Shown in pieces: positions 23,641 to 33,000 of a stretch of DNA of 64,000 nucleotides; within the stretch, counting starts at the first letter, position 1; the number at the start of each line of letters is the position of its first letter. The stretch covers positions 308,650,834-308,714,833 of the forward strand of contig NC_073745.1 in assembly GCF_029784135.1 (NCBI RefSeq), given 5' to 3'. The position numbers and the translations under genes were made by a program. Origin of the DNA: Toxorhynchites rutilus septentrionalis. Its lineage: Eukaryota; Arthropoda; Insecta; Diptera; Culicidae. The notes under the pieces are model-generated. The model was given only the letters and a program-made list of their open reading frames with translations, was not told where the DNA came from and searched no databases.

Positions 23641-24239
23641 CGATGTTGTTCCTTTCTTTCTATAGGTTTATGATCCAATGTCAATCGGTTCTCTGTGTTT
23701 AAATGATAGAACAATATTCGATACTTTAATAACATTTTCGTACCAAGTAAATAAATTCATCCTGGTCTGTGCTTCCGGAGAATGACTATTTAGTGAGCCT
23801 AAATAAAAATTTCATGGAAGTTTGACCAGCAAGTTGGCTGAATATGCTCCCCAGGCGAGATCCACTATGCGTCTATGAAATTGAAATCGATAGTGGTTGC
23901 GCTAGAATCAGTGAGATTCGTTGTGTAAGCGATTGCGAGCGTTCCATTTGATCAAAGTCCTCGCTGTCGACGCTTTGCTAATGAAGGAGGAACGGACAAG
24001 CAACATGTGATAATAGTAATAGTGATTTTACCCTATAATTTTCTACGTCTGTAGCATTTTTGTTGTCAATATTTTATGAGATGCTTATGCAATGAAACAG
24101 TATACTCGTTTGCTTGAATTTGTTGCAGTATAATCTTGAAAATGATAATAACTTCAGAAAAATTGGGGCTTATAGTGAAAACTATTCTATACTCTACGTT
24201 TTGGTGTCAACACTAGTCTAACGCTACTAAAGAATGAAA
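23641..24239. other. No recognisable feature
   Basis: Mixed sequence between a coding-like fragment and a MITE. I see nothing supportable. Confidence 0.4.
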
Positions 24240-24241
24240 TA

Positions 24242-25011
24242 CACTGGAGCCGCGTTTTACGCGGGGAATGCGTGCTGTGGAAAACCTAACCGCGTAAATT
24301 TTAGAATCCGGGTAAAAATCTAACAAACAGTTAATTATTAGTATAAAATGCAACCCATATTCTAACAATTGATTAAATGAATTTTTTTAATGTTACAATT
24401 ATGATATATGTTCCTTCTTGTATTTCTCAGCTAATACGAACTTATTTCGTGAAAAGGTACATCACCACGTGAATTTCGAAATCCGCAAGTAAAAAACCGC
24501 AAAAAATTTTAAATCTATATAAATAAAAATGATTTGGTGTCCGTTCCTCACGATTTAACTCAAGAACGGAACAACGGATTTGAACGGTCAGTATCAGGAT
24601 TGAAGTGTCTCAGTCTTCGTCTGGTTCATATGCCAAAAAAATTGACAAGTTACAAAATTGGAAAGTTATTTCTTCGGCAAATTTAGCATAATTATATAGA
24701 TAAAAATGATTTGGTGTCCGTTCCTCACGATTTAACTCCAGACAGAGCAACTGATATGAACAGACAGCATCAGGAATGAAGTGTCTCAGTCTGCATCAGG
24801 TGTATATGTCAAGAAAGAAATTATATACTGCGAATATAGATCGAAATTATTTAAATCAGAAAATCAATTGTGGGCGGGACGAAGTTTGCCGGGTCAGCTA
24901 GTTAATTAAATAAATTCTGAAATCCGTGTAAAAATAAACCGCATAAATTTTAAAAACCGCGTAAAAAAGCCACGTAAAAAAACAGCGTGAAAAGCGACTT
25001 CAGTATACTAA
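24242..25011. mobile_element. TA-flanked MITE with CACTGGAGCCGCG-type ends
   Basis: Left end CACTGGAGCCGCGTTTTACG and right end CGTGAAAAGCGACTTCAGTA are imperfect inverted repeats with TA at 24240-24241 and 25012-25013. Internal 'ccgcgtaaattttagaatccg' and 'aaccgcataaattttaaaaaccgcg' continue the inverted similarity. A Helitron-like element (24514-24901) is inserted inside. Confidence 0.7.
24514..24901 (+). mobile_element. Helitron-like element nested in a MITE
   Basis: Begins TCTATATAAATAAAAATG and ends GACGAAGTTTGCCGGGTCAG + CTAG before T. It contains a tandem duplication of its 5' part (24514 and about 24693: ATAAAAATGATTTGGTGTCC). The 3' end is nearly identical to that at 12895-12923. 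Non-autonomous and non-coding. Confidence 0.65.
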
Positions 25012-25019
25012 TACAGGTA

Positions 25020-25447
25020 AACTTCGATATAACGTACATTTCACTTTCAAAATTGTACGTTGTATCGAATTGTACATTATATCGAAGAAAGTACTATCAA
25101 ACGTAGTCTATAATACATTATTGTGTTGCTGTTTAGTAAAGTTAATGAATAACTTCAATCAGAAGACGAAGCCAGCCTTTCTCATGATGTTTCCCTTCGT
25201 ACTGTTGATTAAAGCATGATTCATTTAGAATCCGGAATTACAAAACCAGCTGTATTTCGGGATTTATTGAAGGTACAAAACTTGTTTTAGCATCACAATA
25301 CAGATAATTCATTGTATATATTGAATTTTTTTTTCCTTTACACTTTGGGAATGTGTACGTTATATCGAAGTAAAATGTACGTTATATCGAGTGACGTTAA
25401 ATCGAGAGTACGTTATAACGGGGGTACGTTATATCGAAGTTTCCCTG
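25020..25447. mobile_element. TA-flanked MITE with CAGGTAAACTTCGATATAACG ends
   Basis: Ends CAGGTAAACTTCGATATAAC and GTTATATCGAAGTTTCCCTG are inverted repeats of about 24 bp with one mismatch, flanked by TA on both sides (25018-25019, 25448-25449). Subterminal 'gtacgttatatcga' words are repeated. The ends resemble pogo/Tigger-type termini. A deletion derivative is at 27859-27934. Confidence 0.85.
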
Positions 25448-25454
25448 TATCTCT

Positions 25455-25856
25455 ATACCGATAGCTTCGATTGCGTATGCCCCCAGACCAACCACTTCGG
25501 TAAATCGATATGTCCAGACGAGCGGATTCGAATGAAAGCTCACTTCCATTGCATCAACAAGAAAGGCTCTCGTCGTAACGAGCTTACAATCAACGCTGAC
25601 GTCCCCAGCGGCATTTGGTAGTAAAATTTTACAACGCTAATAAAACCAAAGAATCCACCGGCCACAACAAATTGGCCGCCGCCAGTGGTCACTCGATGGT
25701 GCAAGATTATATCGTCCGAAAATATCGTCGTTCTTTCGGTGCGAAGGAAATGCTGCAAAGAATGATGGCTGATAAAACTTGCCTACAGCTAACAGAACAA
25801 AACGACACAAAACAAAACAAAGCAACAACAACAAAAAAAGAATATTCCTCCGAATA
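25455..25856 (+). pseudogene. Coding-like segment with a frame break, unrecognised (host gene exon or pseudogene)
   Basis: Frame 1 (25460-25621) reads SFDCVCPQTNHFGKSICPDE and then RIRMKAHFHCINKKG..., ending TTTGG-TAG. The next frame, open across the same point (about 25603-25856), reads VVKFYNANKTKESTGHNKLA and then ...MVQDYIVRKYRRSFGAKEML. Both have G/C-rich third positions unlike the AT-rich flanks. It looks like one protein broken by a single-base shift near 25618. An acceptor-like CCGATAG precedes the first part. I do not recognise the family. Confidence 0.4.
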
Positions 25857-27597
25857 AATGTTAGACAGCATGCAAATTTTTATCTCGGGACCGTAATTTT
25901 TCCCTCAATTTCAACTGCTGAAGTGTTCCAGTCCGCACATTCCCACCAAGAGCGAGGATAAAAAGAACCATACTCTCTGACAATGAAATTTTATCGACTG
26001 CGACTATATCGTCCTGTCCGTGGCAATCTGCGGAGCAATAGACGATGACCCATCGTCACCACAACTATCCCTCTTTTTTTTTTTGTATATCGCACCCGTG
26101 GTCCATCTGTGGTGTGGAATCTGATGGCCCGGGGTGCCAATATTGCGGCAATCGAGACACGATCCGCTTGTATCATCCTGCGTCACTTCGGAGCCGCTTT
26201 GGAGTCAATTAGTTCCGCGTTTCCAGTGGACAGAGATTCCAAACATTTAAACGTGTGTTTTTCGTTCGACATCTGCAGCGAAAGTTTAGCCACATTTCCA
26301 GGGCAGAAGCGCTGGCGCATCGCTGCGGCATCGTAACTAATTTATGTATATTCTTACCATTCAGCGGAACAAATATTGCCCGCTGAGCAAATATTTTCCT
26401 CGCAAATATTGTCCAACAACAACGCGATGCAAATTTAGCCCAGAAACACCTGAATAGCCATCAAATTAGTGCAACATGCCAATTGCCCTTACCGAACGCA
26501 CACACACGTCTCCTGTAGCCGGGTAGCTTTAACAGCAAGGCGCTGGACTCAATTCGAAACAGTTCCATCATCAGCTCTCGTAGAGATTATCAGAGGGCTC
26601 TCTGTGGCAGCCACCAGAACGAATCCTGTCGTTATGATGGCGGCATCATCTGATGACGCTTCACAAAATTGCGCCAGCATGGACCGTGGCAACGAACAAT
26701 GGCATCCGAATTAATACGCTGACGTTTGTGGAGCCATCGATTACCTGGCGTTGGCCGGCGTTTTCGTTTGATTTGTGAGATGCATCTCCCGGGCGATGCA
26801 TCGCAATGCATGTTAATTCAGTATTTGCACAATGTATAAATATGTTATTATCCCCTGGAATCATGGGATACATTGTGTCTAACCGTGAAGTGGCCGGCGG
26901 GTACGGGAGGTTCCGATAACACGGCCCGAATCAGCACACGCAGGCAAATGTAGTTTTTGATAAGTGAGAAAGCTGGCGTTGGAATTGGGCGCTCGAAACC
27001 GAGCGATGATTGCCAGCCTTGGGAGTGGGGATAAATGAATCAAATTTTTCTATCAGCCACTTCTCCTTGCTTGTTTGCGGGAAAGCGGTATATATGTTAA
27101 TAGGTGGATTGATTGACAACAACTACGGCTATCTTTGTCGTTCCCAAATATGTATACTTTTTAGACGAGCCATTAACAAACGAGCTGATACTGGCCAGAA
27201 TCACGAACATCAAACTTACGATTATCTATCAGTAAGCATCAAATTATCCCTTAGGTATTGTCGAGTCGCATGATTCGAGAAAGTAAATGTAGATCGGGAC
27301 TTCATTCGCCAGTGTAGTTCAGGTTTATATCTAACCTGTACTTGTTAGATGCACAACTGTATCGTATTGGGATCCTTGATAGTATTGGGTGTGCAACTTA
27401 ATTCGTTCCACAAGATGTCTCAAGGTGCTATAAATAGTCGACGGCAACAGCTGATTTTTGCTGAATCGTGTAGTGTCGACATCTGCCAGCCAAATATTGT
27501 TTACAACACTTTGAGTTTTGCACAACAAGTTCAATTTTTACTGCGTTGAAAACATCGAGTTTCGTTGTTTCGTGTGAGAGGTTTTAATTTTTTGTTT
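25857..27597. other. Unique, moderately GC-rich stretch, no gene called
   Basis: Chance-type frames of 60-90 residues overlap on both strands. No conserved motifs, splice-bounded exon or repeat ends were recognised. It is probably single-copy intron or intergenic DNA. Confidence 0.4.
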
Positions 27598-27750
27598 CCA
27601 TTGAAAAAAAAAGTCGCAGGAGGGTTGTGTCCAAGACACGACCGCATAGTTGACGTAGGATTCCGTTAGGTTGTCTGTAGATGGATATGTTTGAAGAGTT
27701 ACAGCGTTAAACTCTTTGATAATGATTTGGTGGCCCTGAAAAGTTGAATA
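27598..27750 (-). repeat. Histone-spacer-like repeat, block B copy
   Basis: On minus it reads CTTTTCAGGGCCACC (right half of a histone stem-loop), ATTATCAAAGAGTTTAAC (a candidate purine-rich histone downstream element), the ACGTCA palindrome region, the hairpin GGTCGTGTC/GACACAACC (27623-27643), and a T-run. The order and about four-fifths of the bases match 42411-42560. The left arm of the stem-loop is missing. Confidence 0.65.
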
Positions 27751-27858
27751 TTGTTTGTTCACTCCACCAGTGTTTACCGAGTGGTGATGACAGAAGGATG
27801 GTAAACAGTCGTTGGATGATCAGTTATCAGATAAAAGACGCCGAAGTGGAACGAGATA

Positions 27859-27934
27859 CAGGTAAAGGTTATATCGAGTGACGTTATATCGAGGGTACGT
27901 TCTAACGAGGGTACGTTATATCGAAGTTTCCCTG
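27859..27934. mobile_element. Deletion derivative of the 25020-25447 MITE
   Basis: CAGGTAAA at the left and GTTATATCGAAGTTTCCCTG at the right are both ends of the MITE family, flanked by TA. Only about 76 bp remain. Confidence 0.7.
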
Positions 27935-28109
27935 TATGATGAAAACCGCCCTATGTTATCCTAGACGAGATGCCTCCTGTGTTATGTATGGATGAAATAA
28001 AGAAAAAAAACTCACCAATGTAATATACGATAATTACCAATACCGAACACATTTATCAATTTTTTTCATCAGTAAAAACATGTTAAAAACATGATATAGA
28101 GAAAACACA

Positions 28110-29807
28110 TTTTTATTTTTATTTTTTTTTTAATTTTATTTCACCATCTTCGACAACGTCGTACAGACTGAAACCTTAAGATCTAAATTATTCTAAGTTT
28201 CTTATTCTAGTACTAAACACATTCTTGGACAGAGTAAAATCAAACACATCACTAACATTGTTAAAAGAACGTAAACACAAATTGAAACTATTGTTGAAAC
28301 CATAATTCGTTCTATGGAATGGTATAAGAAATAACGATGAATTACGAAAACGACGGGGAGGAATATTCCACGGAACTTGACGTAACAGTTCGGGACAGTC
28401 CACATTGCCGGTTATTAAATTATAAATAAATATTCTTTGTAGTTTGGTACGCCTGGCTGATAGTGTTTCCAAGTCAATCAGTTTACAACGATCAGCATAA
28501 CTTGGAAGATTTATCGGATCATTCCAAGGGAGCTGTCGCAAAGCAAACCGCATGAAACTTCTCTGGATTCGCTCCAACGCAACGATTTGTGTAACGAGGA
28601 ATGGGGACCAAACCGGTGCAGCATATTCGATGATGCTCCGAACTAGCGCGCAGTATAACTTTTTGAGGCAATACACGTCAGAAAATCCAGAAGCATGGCG
28701 ACGAATGAAACCGAGCACAATGTATGCTTTAGCGGTTGTGATTACTATGTGCTCATTGAACTTCAGTTTAGAGTCGATCATTACTCCTAGATCACAGATC
28801 GAGTTTGCGCGTTCTATGGGCTCCAGCCCCATGTGGTATTGGTGGCGAATGACATTATTGCAGCGACTGTATTTACACTTTTTACTATTCACACGCATAC
28901 CGTTATCATTGCACCAGATTAGCAAACAATTAATATCATCTTGAAGTTTGATGCAGTCAATGGATGATGCAATCTCACTGTAAATTTTGAGATCATCGGC
29001 GAACAAAAGCTTGGATGTGGAAAGTAGCTCACATAGGTCGTTAACATAAATAATAAACAGAAGCGGGCCGAGAACACTTCCTTGTGGCACACCAGATGGA
29101 ATGGTGAATATTCTAGAGCGCATGGAATTAACAATAACGAAAGCTTTACGATCCGATAAGTACGAGTATATCCATTTGGTAATCCATGAGGGAAAACCAA
29201 TGTGATTCATTTTTTGAATGATGAGATTGTGCGGTACTGTATCGAATGCTTTCGCGAAGTCAACATAAACTGAATCCATTTGTCGCTTTGATTCAAAAGA
29301 ACGTGATATTGCTGACACATAGCACATAAGGTTTGTTGTTGTTGAACGCCGTTTCATGAATCCGTGCTGGCTGTCAGTGATGATCGGTGCACTCACACTA
29401 TACAATACTGCGTGAACCAGCTTCTCAAACACTTTACCGAGACAGCAGAGAATGGATACACCACGATAATTGGAAACACAATTGGAATTTCCGGATTTGA
29501 AGATCGGAACTATACATGCCATTTTCCACGCGAGTGGGAATACTCCGTCTTCTATGGAGCGATTGAAAACTGCAGCTACAGGTATCGCAAGCGAAGCGGC
29601 ACAGTTTTTCCAAAACACAGGAGGTAGATCATCTGTTCCAGGTCCTTTAGTAGAGTCGAGGTCTTCGAGAGCTTTCCTAATATCATCCAGATTAAACGGT
29701 GTACATGGCAGATTAATGTTAAATGTCTTGATGTGGTCATAGCAATTCTGTCGTTGAACAGGCGATGCTTTGCTGAATACATTTGAAATGGAAAAGGTAG
29801 TTTTGTA
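28110..29807 (-). mobile_element. 5'-truncated Jockey-type LINE retrotransposon
   Basis: The reverse-transcriptase frame is followed by a short 3' UTR with GTACGACGTTGTCGAAGATG, then GGTGAAATAAAATT and an A-rich tail (28110-28135 on minus). This is the typical Jockey-clade 3' end. The endonuclease ORF and 5' half are absent. I could not find a target-site duplication. Confidence 0.85.
28188..29807 (-). pseudogene. LINE reverse transcriptase (Jockey clade), N-terminally truncated
   Basis: The frame is open from 29807 to the stop at 28188 (about 540 residues; the first ATG is at 29618). Motifs in order: DLDSTKGPGTDDLPP (motif 0), a YRGVSIL region, DFAKAFDTVPH (first catalytic Asp), GVPQGSVLGPLLF, FADDLKIY (catalytic Asp pair), and DLGVMIDSKLKF. 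The C-terminal region is typical of non-LTR enzymes. No internal stop is seen. It lacks ORF1 and the AP-endonuclease, so it cannot move on its own. Confidence 0.9.
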
Positions 29808-29810
29808 CTA

Positions 29811-30113
29811 TAATTTTTACTTTCTGAGTGTTTATTCAACCCAATGCGAATTTCAATTGCGCTAACAACAACCAATACTATATGAAGAGCATCACTTTAT
29901 TTTAATCACTTTTTTTAATATTTCTTCACTTTTCCAATTTTTCTCACCGTATAAACATTCCTTGGGTGAAAATGAGCACACAAAACAGACAGCTTGAACC
30001 AGACGACCTGTTCTCGAGCGGGAACAAGCCATGGTTTTTATTTATGAATATTGAAATAAATCGTTTCATATATCAAGTGATTTCCAACACAAGTGCTACC
30101 ATATACAATATTA
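29811..30113. other. No recognisable feature
   Basis: AT-rich spacer between a LINE and a DD37E element. Confidence 0.4.
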
Positions 30114-31370
30114 ACGGGTGTTAAAAAAAAATGAGAATTTTTTTAATCACATATGAAAAAAAAATTTTTTTTCATCAATGTTTCAATGTATTTTCTTCAA
30201 AAAAATGTCAGTGAATGTTTGAGTAAGGGCCGTGGTCTGCTGTTCGACGCAACTTTGTCGCGATGCTCTCACAAGAACGTTGTACGGCACTTACGGCGCC
30301 ATTTTCCGGATACAATTCCGGATTCTTGTAGTCAGTTGCTTCGTGTCCTTGTCCCTCCAATTGTTTTTATACACTAGGGCACTGAGTGAGCCAAAGAAAT
30401 CCTCTATTGGACGGCACTGGGGCAAGTTTGTTGGGTTACAATCTTTCGGCACGAACGGTATCTTTTTCTCCTCAAGATACGCCAGCATCTTCTTGGCGTA
30501 ATGGGAAGACGCCTTGTCCGGCCAGAAGACGTACTTCCCATCCGCGAGATGCTCGTTCAGGAACGGCAGCAGGATTTTATCGAGGCACTCTTCTCGATAG
30601 ATTTGTTGGTTGATTGCCAGACCGCTCGGCTTAAACCAAGGCTTTGAAATGCCCCGGTCGGAAATGGCGATGTACAACATAACCTTTTTTTCAAATTTTT
30701 GCTTGAACTTGTACTTCACTTCAGGCGGTGTGGATGACTTGTCGCTGGAGTAGTAATTATCATTTCCTCGAATATGCGTTTTGGACAGCGGAAAAAAGCT
30801 TTCGTCGACTAGAACGAAAGACGTCCCGCGGTATTTTTTGGTCATCCACCGACACTGTGATTTAACCGTCTCAATCTGCTCCTCCGTGTACTCCGGCGAC
30901 CTCGTCTTCTTCCTGCAGACGATTCCTTCCATCTTGAGGGTCCGATGGATCCATACGTGGGAGCAGCCATATTTCCGACCGGCGTCACGCAGGCTTGGCC
31001 TTGTTGTCAAACAGCTTCTTTAACGATGTCTTCCTCTGCTTCGTCATTATCGTCACCGGACGACCATTTCCGACCTTCCGCTCTAGTTCAGGGAACCCAG
31101 GATACGATATACCATACTGACAGGTACAATTTCTTCCTTAAAATGTGCCACCGTGAACTTTTTCCTTGCTGGAAATGCGTTTCGTAGAACCGTACAATGG
31201 CGGAGCGCGTGCCGTTTCGACGCCATCTTTGCTTAGACTAAATTCAAACTAGCAAAACCAAATACGCCTACTGTTTCTAGAGAGCCCAAAGAGCAATTTT
31301 CTTGGAGAAACTCTTTATTTGAGTTATTGAAAGGTATTGAAAAAAATATCATTTTTTATTTAACACCCGT
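30114..31370 (-). mobile_element. DD37E Tc1/mariner-superfamily transposon (full length, inactivated)
   Basis: Inverted ends ACGGGTGTTAAA (30114) and TTTAACACCCGT (31359-31370) continue as A/T-rich complement for about 23 bp. TA duplications flank both ends (30112-30113, 31371-31372). The length of 1,257 bp is normal for the ITmDD37E group known from mosquitoes. Confidence 0.92.
30291..31226 (-). pseudogene. DD37E transposase pseudogene
   Basis: The catalytic part (239 open codons, 30291-31010) has the first Asp in FVLVDESFF, the second in FWPDKASSH, and a Glu in CRPIEDFFG. I count 37 residues between the second Asp and the Glu, the DD37E signature. The natural start appears to be ATG at 31226 (MASKRHALR...). 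The N-terminal DNA-binding part is broken by a frameshift near 31200, a stop near 31085, and a frame change near 31000. The catalytic residues survive but no full-length protein can be made. Confidence 0.9.
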
Positions 31371-31391
31371 TACACCTACACTTGTGCTAAA

Positions 31392-31700
31392 TTTTTCACA
31401 ATACACGATCGGTCATTGATATGAAATTTCACGAAGAAACCAACATTAAAGTTCCAAATTTCAATTTTATTTGCTGGAATTAATCGTATCAATCACCTTA
31501 CTTGCAATATAAAAATGCCCTCGATACCTCTGTTAGGGAACACATTTCTGTAGGAATAAAAGTCCCCCCTATTTTCATGTATTTGCAATGTCGATTTCCC
31601 CCAAGCAGCTTGGTTTTGATGTCTCTGTTAGGGACCCGCCGCATGTGTCGTCTTGGATCTCAATTTAAATTTTCTCTTGCATACAAAAACGTGGTAAGAA
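31392..31700 (-). repeat. Histone-spacer-like repeat plus ~90-bp array unit (inverted copy)
   Basis: 31392-31500 is the inverse of 16520-16640 ('gatcggtcattgatatgaaa', 'cgaagaaaccaacat'). 31515-31650 is the inverse of the array units at 16165-16335 (GCAATGTCGATTTCCCCCAA, TCTCTGTTAGGGA). Confidence 0.7.
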
Positions 31701-32187
31701 ACTTATAACGTTCCGCATAATGAGGCTTGGTTTAATTGGAGTGGCATATTTATCCAGGGTCGAAGCCATAAAAGGATCTTCTTCAAGAGCAGAATGTGAT
31801 GAGGTAAATCAGTTTCAGTAAACACAACATTGTAAGTTGTTATTCACCTATGACCACTTTGCCCCCAAACATGAAAATAATTCCTATGCTAATCAAATAC
31901 TGAGATTAAACAAAATATCTGTACACCTCTCCTAGAATATGTTAACAGTCGTCCAAACTGATGATTTGTCCAACATATCAGATTGAATAAACTAAATTTC
32001 ACGAGAAATTCCTCAGCTACCATGCGCACAGAACTACGGCAGAATGGCTATCGAGAGAGTTAGTTATTTCTGTTTTTATTTGTATTTTGACATGCGACAG
32101 CTCTACTGAACGACAGGGTGACTCAAAAGTCATTAAATTTTTCAAACATAAGGTGACTATCAATACGGCATCTATAGTCAATAGTTA
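31701..32187. other. No clear feature; possible decayed GGGTAAGTGGGG-family end
   Basis: 'atgaccactttgccccc' at about 31850 and 'atgaccaatttgcccccact' at about 32400 resemble the ends of the 9420-10393 element. They may be remains of one insertion that surrounds the 32188-32365 MITE. Confidence 0.3.
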
Positions 32188-32365
32188 GAGCCCCTGCATA
32201 CTACAGACTTTCCGTCAACCAACTGTTTGGTCGGGACGGCCTTCTGGTACAAAAACCGACCCAACTGAATCAACGTAATGTGCACACATGCATACCTCTC
32301 CGTACTGATTAAGAAGCCGACCAAGATATCGGCCGACAAATCAGTCTGCAGTCTGCGGGGGCTCT
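32188..32365. mobile_element. Small MITE with GAGCCCC ends (PIF/Harbinger-like)
   Basis: Left GAGCCCCTGCATACTACAGA and right TCTGCAGTCTGCGGGGGCTC are inverted repeats with few mismatches. The flanking 3-mers TTA and TTG would fit a 3-bp TWA-type duplication with one change. It is about 178 bp and non-coding. Confidence 0.6.
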
Positions 32366-32529
32366 TGTACTACCAAACAAGCAGGTGACCACCACCCCCA
32401 TGACCAATTTGCCCCCACTTCCCCTATGTGATCATAGAGACCAAAGCTGCATAGAAAGACACCATCACGTACAAACTTCGCGTTCGAGTTGTGTTGGTTG
32501 AATTAAGCGAAGCGCACACACAAGGTAGC

Positions 32530-32995
32530 GGTAAAGCAAACGGAAAAACGATCTGTGGTGTCACAACTACATCTACTGCTAGCATTAATGGGGCTCCGAA
32601 TCCGAATTGAATTCACTAGGGCAGGAGAACTGACTCGTTACAGATTCACAAACATTTTGTTGGATAACGGGGGCTCACCGGGTGGTTCAACGGGACGGGC
32701 AACGGGCAACGATTCGGGGATGTATAGCTCTGGACGGTCCAGCAGTGACACGACACGTGCATCGACAGTGGAGTGTCCAAAGAACTGGTGAATCTGGCGA
32801 AGCAGCAGCAGACGACCTTATTCAGCACACCTAGCACACTAACCACTAAGGAGAAAGTACTCCCAACGAAGCAAAATAGCAGCAACCAGCAAAAATTACG
32901 GGGAAAAACGGACTTTTGCGTACACGATCCCAGTTCTTTTGGATATCTGAAACAAAAAAAATCGAACAGATTCTGAATTAGTAAGTATCGCATCG
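32530..32995 (+). pseudogene. Coding-like remnant, unrecognised
   Basis: Frame 32555-32791 reads ...GSPGGSTGRATGNDSGMYSS and GRSSSDTTRAST. An adjoining frame from about 32773 to 32976 reads VSKELVNLAKQQQTTLFSTP... and ends shortly before a good donor-like AGTAAGT (32980). The two may be parts of one Ser/Thr/Gly-rich protein with a frame break at about 32770. I do not recognise it, and the upstream end is unclear. Confidence 0.25.
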
Positions 32996-33000
32996 CTATC

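Noticed and set aside
26109..26714. Frames with Ala/Ser-rich products
   Set aside because: Overlapping on both strands, no motifs, no codon signal distinct from the surroundings.
28552..28944. Plus-strand 130-codon frame
   Set aside because: Shadow of the LINE reverse transcriptase on the other strand.
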